Source of the DNA: Zobellia roscoffensis
Lineage (GTDB): Bacteria; Bacteroidota; Bacteroidia; Flavobacteriales; Flavobacteriaceae
Length of the DNA: 64,000 nucleotides
Assembly: GCF_015330165.1 (NCBI RefSeq)
Contig: NZ_JADDXT010000002.1
Location: 62,001 to 126,000, forward strand
Reading direction: 5' to 3'
Shown: positions 36,509 to 45,606 of the stretch, one piece after another
Layout of the letters: each line of letters opens with the position of its first letter
Numbering within the stretch: position 1 is the stretch's first letter
Notes under the pieces: model-generated
The model's input: the letters and a program-made list of their open reading frames with translations, nothing else
Databases searched by the model: none
Told to the model about the DNA's origin: nothing
Program-made: the position numbers and the translations under genes

Positions 36509-37093
36509 ATGAAGATATACACCAAAACAGGTGATAAAGGCACTACCGCCCTAATAGGCGGCACAAGGGTTAAAAAGCACCATGTTCGCATAGAATGTTA
36601 TGGCACCGTAGACGAGCTTAATTCTTGGATAGGCCTTATTAGGGATCAAGAAATAGATAGTAGATCAAAAGAAACGTTGACTAAAGTTCAAGAAAAACTA
36701 TTTGTTGTAGGCGCAATTTTAGCTACCGACCCTGAAAAAGCGACGCTTAAAAACGGAAAAAAACGCCTCAACATTTCAGAAATAACAGCGAAAGACATTG
36801 AGTTATTGGAAAAAAAAATAGATGTAATGGATGCTGCTTTGCCCCAAATGACACACTTTATTCTTCCTGGCGGTCATACCACAGTGTCATACTGTCATAT
36901 TTCCAGAACGGTTTGCCGAAGAGCAGAACGTATGAGTACACTCCTGTATGAAAATGAACCTTTTAACGAGAATGTATTGTTATTTTTAAACAGACTCTCC
37001 GACTATTTATTTGTATTGGCACGTATATTGTCAAAAAACTTACAAGCGGAAGAAATAAAATGGATTCCAGAGAATACAGAAAAGGACAAATAA
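36509..37093 (+). CDS. Cob(I)yrinic acid a,c-diamide/cob(I)alamin adenosyltransferase, PduO type
   Basis: 194 residues, one PduO-type ATP:cob(I)alamin adenosyltransferase domain. The ATP loop TKTGDKGTTALIGGTRVKKH is at the N-terminus, and VDELNSWIG and SRTVCRRAERM mark the active-site helices. It makes adenosylcobalamin, the cofactor of methylmalonyl-CoA mutase and of CarH photoreceptors. A CarH-like gene (3711) and meaB (55734) are in the same window. No cobalamin riboswitch is visible ahead of it. Confidence 0.92.
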   Translation: MKIYTKTGDKGTTALIGGTRVKKHHVRIECYGTVDELNSWIGLIRDQEIDSRSKETLTKVQEKLFVVGAILATDPEKATLKNGKKRLNISEITAKDIELLEKKIDVMDAALPQMTHFILPGGHTTVSYCHISRTVCRRAERMSTLLYENEPFNENVLLFLNRLSDYLFVLARILSKNLQAEEIKWIPENTEKDK

Positions 37094-37209
37094 AGGACGA
37101 TTGTAAAATATTTGTTTCAGTTTAATTTGCTATTCTCTAATAATTTGTTTAATTCTTCGTTATCAAACTATTAATACAAAAATAATGATGATAAAATAGC
37201 CTCATTTCC

Positions 37210-37239
37210 TTGGCTATGTGTATATAAAAATTATTTTTG
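37210..37239 (+). promoter_or_regulatory. Promoter of the Bacteroidota type for the DUF2795 gene
   Basis: The -33 element TTG (37210-37212), a 19-bp spacer and the -7 element TATTTTTG (37232-37239) match the TTG/TAnnTTTG consensus exactly. The start codon is 25 bp further on. Confidence 0.68.
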
Positions 37240-37264
37240 CAAAAATTTAAATTGAATAACTGAA

Positions 37265-37489
37265 ATGTATTGGACATTAGAACTAGCATCATATTTAAGT
37301 GATGCACCCTGGCCCGCAACAAAAGACGAATTGATAGATTACTCAATCCGTACAGGTGCGCCCCTTGAGGTGGTCGAGAACCTTCAGTCTATGGAAGAAG
37401 AAGGCGGTGAGATTTACGAATCCATCGAAGAAATCTGGCCAGACTACCCTACAGAAGAAGATTATCTCTGGAACGAGGACGAATATTAG
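37265..37489 (+). CDS. DUF2795 small acidic protein
   Basis: 74 residues, strongly acidic, beginning MYWTLELASYLSDAPWPATKDELIDYSIR and ending in a D/E-rich tail (DYPTEEDYLWNEDEY). The N-terminal half is the short helical DUF2795 fold. It lies just upstream of secA behind its own promoter and terminator, an order common in the family. Function unknown; the cytoplasmic acidic character would fit a nucleic-acid mimic or regulatory protein, but nothing proves it. Confidence 0.82.
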   Translation: MYWTLELASYLSDAPWPATKDELIDYSIRTGAPLEVVENLQSMEEEGGEIYESIEEIWPDYPTEEDYLWNEDEY

Positions 37490-37510
37490 AAATATTACGT
37501 TAATTGAAAC

Positions 37511-37539
37511 AAAAAAGTCTCTATCGAGGCTTTTTTTTT
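37511..37539 (+). terminator. Rho-independent terminator after the DUF2795 gene
   Basis: Stem AAAGTCTC/GAGGCTTT (one G-T pair, 37514-37521 and 37526-37533) with loop TATC and a nine-base T tract. It separates the small gene from secA. Confidence 0.82.
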
Positions 37540-37687
37540 ATGTAATTTTGGCAGGCATTTAGGTAAAATGTACATAGGTTTCAAACTGGAATACCTTTTG
37601 CAAAGAAATACACTACAGGTACATTGTAGAAATAATGCCCTACCGCAATCAATTTCTCAAAAACGGTCTAATACTAAATAGCTAGAA

Positions 37688-40600
37688 ATGAGTTTTTTAA
37701 ATTCGATATTAAAAGTATTCGTAGGTGATAAATCCGAAAAAGACGTAAAAGAACTACAACCTCTTGTAGAACAAATTAGGTCTTTTGAAAAACAATTAGA
37801 GGGGTTAAGTCATGATGAATTACGTGAGAAGACTAACACTTTTAAGCTTAAAATAGCCGAAGACATTAGCGAATTCACAAAAAAGATAAGTGAATTAGAA
37901 GAAGAAGTAAAAGCGTCTACGGATATTGATAAGAACGAAGACATTTACGCTGAAATAGATAAACTCAAGGAAGAATCATATAACGTAAGTGAAAAAACAC
38001 TTAATGAGATTCTACCCATTGCTTTTGCCGTAGTTAAGGAAACAGCTAAACGTTTTACCCAAAATGAAACTTTACAAGTTACTGCATCAGAATACGACCG
38101 TGAATTATCCGGCTCAAAGGATTATGTAACTCTAGATGGAGATAATGCCATTTGGAAAAACTCATGGAACGCCGCAGGTAAAGAGGTTACTTGGGACATG
38201 ATTCATTATGATGTACAGTTGATAGGGGGTATTGCTCTGCATCAAGGTAAAATCTCGGAAATGCATACCGGTGAAGGTAAAACCTTAGTGGCAACCTTAC
38301 CCTTGTACCTTAATGCCTTAGCTGGTCATGGCTCGCATTTGGTTACCGTGAACGATTATTTGGCAAAAAGAGATAGCGCTTGGATGGCCCCTATTTTTGA
38401 ATTCCACGGGCTTTCAGTGGACTGTATTGATCACCACCGCCCTAATTCAGAAGGAAGAAGAGCTGCTTACAATGCAGACATTACGTACGGTACAAACAAT
38501 GAATTTGGTTTTGACTACCTACGGGACAACATGGCACATACGCCAAAAGATTTGGTACAACGCCCACACCACTACGCAATTGTAGATGAGGTGGATTCCG
38601 TTTTGGTAGATGATGCACGTACGCCACTTATTATTTCAGGTCCGGTACCAGAAGGAGACCGTCATGAATTTAATGACCTTAAACCAAAGGTTGGAGATAT
38701 TGTAAGCAAGCAGAGACAACACCTAACAGGTGTTTTGGCGGAAGCCAAAAAATTGATTCAAGAAGGAAACACCAAAGACGGTGGTTTCTTATTGTTACGT
38801 GTACATAGAGGTCTTCCAAAGAATAAGGCACTTATTAAGTTTTTAAGCGAAGAAGGTGTTAAGCAGCTGCTCCAGAAGACCGAAAACTATTATATGCAGG
38901 ACAATAACAGGGAAATGCCTGTTGTAGACGAGGACTTATTATTCGTTATTGATGAAAAGAACAATCAAATTGAGCTTACTGAAAAAGGTGTAAGCTACAT
39001 CTCAGGGGAACAAGACAGAGATTTCTTTGTAATGCCAGATATTGGTGGAGAAATAGCCAAGATAGAAAACCAGAATCTTGACATTGAAAAAGAAGCCGAA
39101 CTTAAAGAAGAGCTTTTTAAAGAATTTGGAGTAAAAAGTGAGCGTATTCATACCATGAGCCAACTTTTAAAAGCTTATACGCTTTTCGAAAAAGATGTGG
39201 AATATGTGGTAATGGATAACAAGGTGATGATAGTTGATGAACAAACCGGTCGTATTATGGACGGGCGTCGTTATTCAGACGGACTTCACCAGGCTATTGA
39301 AGCGAAAGAGAATGTAAAAATAGAAGCCCTTACACAAACTTTTGCTACCGTTACGCTACAGAACTATTTTAGAATGTATAACAAGCTGTCCGGTATGACC
39401 GGTACGGCGGTTACCGAAGCAGGTGAATTCTGGGAAATATATGAACTGGATGTTATGGAAATACCAACCAACAGACCTATTGCCCGTGATGATAGACATG
39501 ACTTAATATACAAGACCAAGCGAGAAAAATATAATGCCATTATTGACGAAGTCACTAAACTTTCTCAAGCAGGCAGACCCGTTTTGATAGGTACAACTTC
39601 GGTTGAAATTTCCGAGTTGTTATCCCGAATGCTTACCATTAGAAAAGTTAATCACAACGTTCTGAACGCAAAACTTCACAAAAAAGAAGCAGACGTAGTT
39701 GCAGAGGCCGGTAATCCTGGTGTTGTTACCATAGCAACTAACATGGCTGGTCGTGGTACAGATATTAAGTTGAGTGATGAAGTTAAAAAAGCAGGCGGAT
39801 TAGCTATTATAGGCACAGAAAGACATGATTCTAGACGTGTTGATAGACAGTTAAGAGGTCGTTCTGGTCGTCAAGGTGATCCTGGAAGCTCGCAGTTCTA
39901 TGTGTCGTTAGAAGACAACCTAATGCGTTTGTTCGGCTCTGATCGTGTTGCTAAGATGATGGACAAGATGGGCTTAGAAGATGGAGAAGTTATTCAACAC
40001 TCCATGATGACCAAATCTATTGAGCGAGCACAGAAAAAGGTAGAAGAAAACAACTTTGGTGTTCGTAAGCGTCTTTTAGAATATGATGATGTTATGAATG
40101 CCCAGCGTGAAGTTGTCTACAAAAGAAGACGCCACGCTATACAAGGGGAACGTCTAAAAGTTGATATCGCCAATATGGTGTATGACACTTGTGAAGTTAT
40201 TGCCGACACCAACAAAGCTGCAAGTGATTATAAGAATTTTGAATTTGAGCTGATAAAGTATTTCTCTATAACCTCTCCAATTTCAGAAGCAGATTTTACA
40301 AAAATGAGTGTTCAAGATATTGCCAATAAGGTATACTCTAACGCTTATAAGTATTATCAAGAAAAAATGGAGCGTAATGCCGCTACGGCATTTCCTGTCA
40401 TTAAGAAGGTTTATGAAGATAGTGCCAATAAGTTTGAACGTATTGTAGTTCCTTTTACGGACGGTATCAAAACGCTTAATGTGGTTACCAATTTAGAAAG
40501 CGCTTACGAAAGTAATGGAAAGCAATTAGTAACGGATTTTGAAAAAAATATAACCCTAGCCATTATTGACGATTCATGGAAAACGCATTTGCGTAAGATG

Positions 40601-41050
40601 GATGAATTAAAACAATCTGTTCAGTTGGCTGTTCATGAGCAAAAAGACCCTTTATTGATTTATAAGTTCGAAGCTTTTGAGCTTTTTAAAGAGATGATAA
40701 ACAAGGTTAACAAAGAAGTAGTTTCTTTCTTGTTTAAAGGGGAATTGCCAAGTGAAAACCCTAATCAGATCCAGGAAGCTAGAAATGTTAGTAGACCAAA
40801 GGAAAATCTTCAGACCAGCAAAGAAGAAATTCCAAATAGCGATGAATTAGCTGCTCAGAACCGTGCAGCGGGACAAACACAAGGTCAACGTCCACAAGTT
40901 ACAGAGACCATCGTTCGTGAACGACCAAAAATTGGGCGTAACGATAGAGTTACGATTAAAAATGTAATGTCTGGTGAAAGTAAAACGGTAAAATACAAAC
41001 AAGCGGAACCACTTATCGAAAACGGAGAATGGGTTCTAATTGAGAATTAA
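37688..41050 (+). CDS. secA: Preprotein translocase ATPase SecA
   Basis: 1120 residues; long, as in Bacteroidota, owing to insertions in the N-terminal part (about 65-95) and the first nucleotide-binding domain (about 330-460). Walker A MHTGEGKTLVATL, Walker B VDEVDSVLVDDARTPLIISG, and the second motor motif TNMAGRGTDIKL with RRVDRQLRGRSGRQGDPG are clear. The C-terminus ends in a basic/polar segment and ENGEWVLIEN with no CxCx8CH zinc motif. Powers Sec export of signal-peptide proteins. Confidence 0.97.
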   Translation: MSFLNSILKVFVGDKSEKDVKELQPLVEQIRSFEKQLEGLSHDELREKTNTFKLKIAEDISEFTKKISELEEEVKASTDIDKNEDIYAEIDKLKEESYNVSEKTLNEILPIAFAVVKETAKRFTQNETLQVTASEYDRELSGSKDYVTLDGDNAIWKNSWNAAGKEVTWDMIHYDVQLIGGIALHQGKISEMHTGEGKTLVATLPLYLNALAGHGSHLVTVNDYLAKRDSAWMAPIFEFHGLSVDCIDHHRPNSEGRRAAYNADITYGTNNEFGFDYLRDNMAHTPKDLVQRPHHYAIVDEVDSVLVDDARTPLIISGPVPEGDRHEFNDLKPKVGDIVSKQRQHLTGVLAEAKKLIQEGNTKDGGFLLLRVHRGLPKNKALIKFLSEEGVKQLLQKTENYYMQDNNREMPVVDEDLLFVIDEKNNQIELTEKGVSYISGEQDRDFFVMPDIGGEIAKIENQNLDIEKEAELKEELFKEFGVKSERIHTMSQLLKAYTLFEKDVEYVVMDNKVMIVDEQTGRIMDGRRYSDGLHQAIEAKENVKIEALTQTFATVTLQNYFRMYNKLSGMTGTAVTEAGEFWEIYELDVMEIPTNRPIARDDRHDLIYKTKREKYNAIIDEVTKLSQAGRPVLIGTTSVEISELLSRMLTIRKVNHNVLNAKLHKKEADVVAEAGNPGVVTIATNMAGRGTDIKLSDEVKKAGGLAIIGTERHDSRRVDRQLRGRSGRQGDPGSSQFYVSLEDNLMRLFGSDRVAKMMDKMGLEDGEVIQHSMMTKSIERAQKKVEENNFGVRKRLLEYDDVMNAQREVVYKRRRHAIQGERLKVDIANMVYDTCEVIADTNKAASDYKNFEFELIKYFSITSPISEADFTKMSVQDIANKVYSNAYKYYQEKMERNAATAFPVIKKVYEDSANKFERIVVPFTDGIKTLNVVTNLESAYESNGKQLVTDFEKNITLAIIDDSWKTHLRKMDELKQSVQLAVHEQKDPLLIYKFEAFELFKEMINKVNKEVVSFLFKGELPSENPNQIQEARNVSRPKENLQTSKEEIPNSDELAAQNRAAGQTQGQRPQVTETIVRERPKIGRNDRVTIKNVMSGESKTVKYKQAEPLIENGEWVLIEN

Positions 41051-41073
41051 CAAATAACACTTATTACAATATT

Positions 41074-41108
41074 AAACGGTAACTTAGAGATAAGTTGCCG
41101 TTTTTTTT
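41074..41108 (+). terminator. Rho-independent terminator of secA
   Basis: An 11-bp stem AACGGTAACTT/AAGTTGCCGTT with one T-G pair (41075-41085 and 41092-41102), loop AGAGAT, followed by eight T, 24 bp after the secA stop. Confidence 0.9.
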
Positions 41109-41287
41109 GCCCGCTTAACGAGTAAAACGTTACTTCAATACTATAGTATCTACTATTGCAGGGCTTTGAATAAATTATCCCCAAAGCTTAAGTTGCAGTT
41201 AATTAAGCAATTAAAGTTGTAATTTGTTCAGAATTTAACTTCTAGAAATACATTTTCTGTACAACAAAAACAGCCTGTATCTCTAAT

Positions 41288-41326
41288 GAAGTGTCGCATA
41301 TATCAAGCGGGCTCACTTCTTTTTTT
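41288..41326 (+). terminator. Orphan terminator-like hairpin ahead of a sensor kinase gene
   Basis: Stem GAAGTG/CACTTC (41288-41293 and 41314-41319) with a 20-nt loop, followed by seven T (41320-41326 region). It cannot serve secA, which has its own terminator 180 bp earlier, and lies only 27 bp before the next start codon. It may end a small RNA in 41109-41320 or act as an attenuator. The remainder of 41051-41352 shows no ORF. Confidence 0.45.
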
Positions 41327-41352
41327 GAAAATGAATACCCAAAGTAGTATAC

Positions 41353-42561
41353 ATGCGAAAGCCAAAAATACGTCTGAACAGGATTAGTGACAAGACCAAG
41401 TTACTCCTAAAGTTCAACTATATATCATCTGCTCTTAGCCTAATAATTGGGCTAATCTGTTCGTATGCATTTCATATGCAAGGAACCATACCTTATGTTT
41501 TTTATTTCTATTTAGTTCTAAATTTATTGAATATTGCTGCCTTTAATAAACATAAGAACCTAACTACAATGGCAATCTTTACTTCGGTACTTTCATTTTT
41601 AAGTACTATTGTAATTACACTATTTAGTGGTGGTATCAATAGTCCATTTATCTTTATTCTAGGCTTAATTGTTCTTGCAGGTTATATATCCACAAGAGTT
41701 TTTGGTAAAATTTACCTTTATCTTATTATAATCTCCATAATTTTCATTTACCTAATTGATTATTCTAATTTTGACTTCATAGTGAACGAGGTTCCTGAGA
41801 CCTATAGAAATTTATTCAGCTTAATCAGTATACTATTTTCAGTCTATTTATTGGGTGGTGTTCTCGGCAAAAATTTGCTACACACTCATCACAATCTTTA
41901 CAAATCAAAAGCTAGAATTGAAAAAAGCGTAGACGAAAAAGAAAATCTGCTGCGAGAGGTACATCATAGGGTTAAAAACAATCTTCAAACCGTTTCTAGC
42001 CTTTTAAACTTACAAGCTAGAAATACACCTAATAAACAAATAAAGGAATTGGTCAAAAGCAGTCAAAACAGAGTAACGGCAATGGCTATGATTCATGAAA
42101 TGCTATATGTTCGGGATAATCTCTCTAAAATTGAATTTGGGTCTTACGTTCAAGAGCTAACCCAATACCTTCTACGAACGGTTGAGCAAAAAGACAGAAA
42201 GATAGATGTTACCATTAACATCCCAGATACATTGTTAAGTATTGATACCGCCATTCCTCTTGGTCTATTGATTAATGAAACTGTAACAAATTCCATTAAA
42301 TACGGGTTTAGAGATGTAGATGAAAGCAAAATAACCATTGAGATTGAAAAGCGATATCAAAACAAGTTTATACTTAAAATTGCCGACAATGGGACGGGTT
42401 TTCCTTTAGACTATGATTTCAAAAACTCCAATACGTTAGGATTGAGACTAATTCACAATCTTGCAAGACAACTACAAGGTACAATAGAACGACTTCCAAC
42501 AGAAGAAGGCACAACATATAAGCTAGTATTTCAAGATATTGCAAGTCAATTTAACACATAA
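41353..42561 (+). CDS. Membrane sensor histidine kinase, HisKA_2 type (paralogue 1 of 3)
   Basis: 402 residues. Six hydrophobic helices fill about 20-175, with the conserved FSGGINSPFIFILG between helices 3 and 4. Then a short coiled coil and a HisKA_2 box VHHRVKNNLQTVSSLL (phospho-His about 204), and an HATPase with N-box LLINETVTNSIKYG and G-boxes DNGTGFP and TLGLRLIHNL. There is no extracytoplasmic sensor domain, so the membrane bundle itself is likely the sensor. Two close paralogues follow; no response regulator is adjacent. Confidence 0.9.
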   Translation: MRKPKIRLNRISDKTKLLLKFNYISSALSLIIGLICSYAFHMQGTIPYVFYFYLVLNLLNIAAFNKHKNLTTMAIFTSVLSFLSTIVITLFSGGINSPFIFILGLIVLAGYISTRVFGKIYLYLIIISIIFIYLIDYSNFDFIVNEVPETYRNLFSLISILFSVYLLGGVLGKNLLHTHHNLYKSKARIEKSVDEKENLLREVHHRVKNNLQTVSSLLNLQARNTPNKQIKELVKSSQNRVTAMAMIHEMLYVRDNLSKIEFGSYVQELTQYLLRTVEQKDRKIDVTINIPDTLLSIDTAIPLGLLINETVTNSIKYGFRDVDESKITIEIEKRYQNKFILKIADNGTGFPLDYDFKNSNTLGLRLIHNLARQLQGTIERLPTEEGTTYKLVFQDIASQFNT

Positions 42562-42787
42562 GTGCTATATTGCTCTTATCATAATATTTTCCATTTTATC
42601 TTTCTCTATTCTAAATTAGATTTTTCCTTCGCATAAAGAGAGAGAATTCATAATAAAATTGTAGTTTTCTACCCGAAGCCCCAACTTTACCTTTTTTATA
42701 ATATGTATCCCTTAGAATTGTGATATAGTTACATTAACTATGTTGTTACTATTCTAATCTCCTACTTCTGCTTCAACCATAATAGTA

Positions 42788-44005
42788 ATGCCTTATATGA
42801 ACATAATTCAAAGCAGATTAGACAGCCAAAGTAGGCTGTTGATCAACTTTGCATACTCTTCATCTGCTCTGGCATTTTTAATAGGCATATTTTTAATTTA
42901 TACTATGGGTGTTTTAGGCTATATACCAGCTACATTCATTCTATATGCCATATTGAACCTTACTAACACGTTTTTATATAAAAAATATAATAAACTACTC
43001 ATCACCTCATTAATTAGCTCTGGCTTATCCCTGATTGGCGTTATTGTCGTAACCATATATAGCGGAGGTATTAACAGTCCGTTTATTTTTGTGTTCAGTA
43101 TCATAATTTTGGGAGGCTACATGACAGCTCATATTTTCGGAAAAATATATTTAACAATTGTATTGTTAGCAATTATTGGAATCTACGTCATAACCGAATT
43201 CGGATCTGTAACTAATGAAATACCTGAGAACTCAAAAGAGCTGTATAGCTTAATATCTATAGTTTTTTGTTCTTATTTATTGCTTGGTGTTTTTGGCAAA
43301 CACCTTTTGTTAACCCATGAGAGATTAGAAGCTTCAAAATCAAAAATAGAAGCAGGCATAGCCGAAAAAGAAGTCCTTCTTAGAACGGTTCACCATAGAG
43401 TAAAAAACAATTTACAGACCGTATCCAGCCTTCTAAGTTTGCAATCCAAAAACACTGATAACAATAAAATAAAAGAGCTCGCCATCAGCAGTCAACTTAG
43501 AATAAATTCTATGGCTATGATTCACGAAATGCTTTATATGCAAAACAATATATCTAAAATTGCTTTTAAGCCTTACTTGAAAGAACTTACCGATTTCTTA
43601 ATAAAATCGGCCAACAGCAAAAACCTTGATATTACCATAAATATAGATATGCCAGAAGTTAATCTTGGCTTAGACACAACTATACCCTTAGGTTTACTTA
43701 TTAATGAAGCCGTCACAAATTCATTAAAATACGGATTTCCGGAAAATACGGCCGGTCAAATAGATATTCTTCTCCAAGAAAACAATAAAGAATCTCACAG
43801 TTATTTTCTAGATATTACTGACAACGGAATAGGTTTTCCAGAAGAAATAAACCATAAGACCACCAAATCGCTAGGGCTTAAACTTATGCATAACCTAGGT
43901 AGGCAATTAAGGGGTTCTGTTACACGTATTCAAACCAACAAAGGAACTGGCTACCACATCACTTTTAAAGATAAGGACCGTCATCTACCTGGAATAAATG
44001 GTTAA
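42788..44005 (+). CDS. Membrane sensor histidine kinase, HisKA_2 type (paralogue 2 of 3)
   Basis: 405 residues, same architecture: six helices with YSGGINSPFIFVFS, HisKA_2 box VHHRVKNNLQTVSSLLSLQSK, HATPase with LLINEAVTNSLKYGF, DNGIGFP and SLGLKLMHNLGRQL. It is more diverged from the other two in the membrane part and in the dimerisation helices (SQLRINSMAMIHEMLYMQNN). It has its own 226-bp upstream region, in which I see no hairpin or exact promoter box. It is followed by the Gfo/Idh gene 74 bp on. Confidence 0.9.
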   Translation: MPYMNIIQSRLDSQSRLLINFAYSSSALAFLIGIFLIYTMGVLGYIPATFILYAILNLTNTFLYKKYNKLLITSLISSGLSLIGVIVVTIYSGGINSPFIFVFSIIILGGYMTAHIFGKIYLTIVLLAIIGIYVITEFGSVTNEIPENSKELYSLISIVFCSYLLLGVFGKHLLLTHERLEASKSKIEAGIAEKEVLLRTVHHRVKNNLQTVSSLLSLQSKNTDNNKIKELAISSQLRINSMAMIHEMLYMQNNISKIAFKPYLKELTDFLIKSANSKNLDITINIDMPEVNLGLDTTIPLGLLINEAVTNSLKYGFPENTAGQIDILLQENNKESHSYFLDITDNGIGFPEEINHKTTKSLGLKLMHNLGRQLRGSVTRIQTNKGTGYHITFKDKDRHLPGING

Positions 44006-44079
44006 ATCTATAGAGAACAATAGGCCGCTCGTTTTTCTTTAAAATTCAATACCTTTAAAGGGAACTAGTATCCTTAAAC

Positions 44080-45471
44080 ATGAAAAAATCTCGCCGGAAT
44101 TTTTTGTCCTCAATCAGTATGTTAGCTGCAAGTACCGCTTTGCCCCTCCATGCCTTCAATTTTGGTTCATCAAAAAAACTAAAAATTGCCCTAGTTGGTA
44201 CCGGAATACGCGGTATTACATTTTGGGGAAAAAGATTAGTGGATCAATATTCAGATATTATAGAATTTGTAGGCCTTTCGGATATAAATGAAAGTAGACT
44301 TGCTTACGGTAAAAAATACATAGCTGTTTCATGTCCTATTTTCACTGATTTTGAGAAAATGGTGAAAGACACGCGCCCAGATCTCATCATCGTTACTACC
44401 AAAGATTCCACCCATCATCAATTTATAATAAAAGGTCTAGAAATGGGGTGTGATGTACTCACAGAAAAACCTCTAACAGTAGATGAAACAAAATGCCAAG
44501 CTATTTTAGATGCCGAAAAAAAGTCAAATAAAAACTTAATTGTTGGTTTCAATTATAGATGGAGTCCTTATGCTACAAAAATTAAGGAACTCTTGATGAA
44601 CAAGACTATTGGCGATTTAGTCTCTGTAGATTTTAATTGGTACCTGAATACCTACCATGGTGCTTCATACTTTAGAAGATGGCATGGAGAAATGGGAAGC
44701 AGCGGCTCTCTTTGGGTTCACAAGGCCACGCATCATTTTGATTTATTAAATTGGTGGATAGACTCCGAACCTAACGAAGTATTCGCCTATGGAGATTTAG
44801 AGTTCTACGGAAAAAATGGCCCTTTTAGAGGAGATAATTGCCGAAACTGTAATCATGCTAAAGAGTGTGATTTTTATTGGGATATTTCTCAAGACGAATT
44901 TATGAAGGAACTTTATGTTGATCACGAACATGAAGATGGATACATACGGGATAATTGCTTATTCCGAGAAGACATAGATATATATGATAAAATGTCTGCC
45001 CAAGTAAAGTATGCAGATAATACCACCCTCAATTATTCGCTTACCACCTACTCTCCCTTTGAAGGCTGGAGGGTGGCATTTAACGGTACAAAAGGACGTA
45101 TTGAAGCTTCACAGGATATACCATACCATAAAATCAATACCATTTCCGAAGCCGAGAAACATACTAATGAAATGGCACAAACCAATAAAGAAGAGCTATC
45201 TTACGAGCCTATTATAGTGCATAAACTTTGGCACGAACACGAAACCATACAAGTTCCTATGGAAAAAAAGGGGCACGGTGGTGGTGACAAACGTTTGCAA
45301 GACAAAATATTCAAGACCACAGATACAGAAGATCCTTATGGCAGAACTGCAGGCATAAGAGATGGAGCTATGTCTATTCTCATTGGTATTGGAGCAAGAC
45401 GCAGTATTGAACAAAAAAAAGTAATACAGATTTCGCAACTTACGGATTTAAAACCTCAAAAAAAACGTTGA
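44080..45471 (+). CDS. Gfo/Idh/MocA-family oxidoreductase with Tat-type signal
   Basis: 463 residues. The N-terminus KSRRNFLSSISMLAAS is a twin-arginine motif with a hydrophobic stretch. The Rossmann NAD(P) motif is IALVGTGIRG; the conserved EKPLTVDE provides the family lysine; WHGEMGSSGSLWVHKATHHFDLLNWW carries likely substrate histidines. An unusual cysteine set, NCRNCNHAKEC (about 266-276), may bind a metal. Substrate probably a sugar derivative, possibly like exported glycosidase-type members (GH109), but not assignable from sequence. It splits the sensor-kinase array. Confidence 0.86.
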   Translation: MKKSRRNFLSSISMLAASTALPLHAFNFGSSKKLKIALVGTGIRGITFWGKRLVDQYSDIIEFVGLSDINESRLAYGKKYIAVSCPIFTDFEKMVKDTRPDLIIVTTKDSTHHQFIIKGLEMGCDVLTEKPLTVDETKCQAILDAEKKSNKNLIVGFNYRWSPYATKIKELLMNKTIGDLVSVDFNWYLNTYHGASYFRRWHGEMGSSGSLWVHKATHHFDLLNWWIDSEPNEVFAYGDLEFYGKNGPFRGDNCRNCNHAKECDFYWDISQDEFMKELYVDHEHEDGYIRDNCLFREDIDIYDKMSAQVKYADNTTLNYSLTTYSPFEGWRVAFNGTKGRIEASQDIPYHKINTISEAEKHTNEMAQTNKEELSYEPIIVHKLWHEHETIQVPMEKKGHGGGDKRLQDKIFKTTDTEDPYGRTAGIRDGAMSILIGIGARRSIEQKKVIQISQLTDLKPQKKR

Positions 45472-45606
45472 AAAATGTTAAATACTTTGCTAAAAAGGTA
45501 GTATTTAACTTACTATTGTTGATTGTACGATAAAACCTATTTAGATTTACCTCACTAAGAAATTTGTCACCTATAGTTACGAAAGAGAAAAAATAGATTG
45601 CCTTCT

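Noticed and set aside
44080..45471. Gfo/Idh/MocA protein as a definite GH109 glycosidase
   Set aside because: Tat signal and NAD motif are shared by many exported Gfo/Idh proteins, and the cysteine cluster is not a hallmark of GH109; substrate left open.
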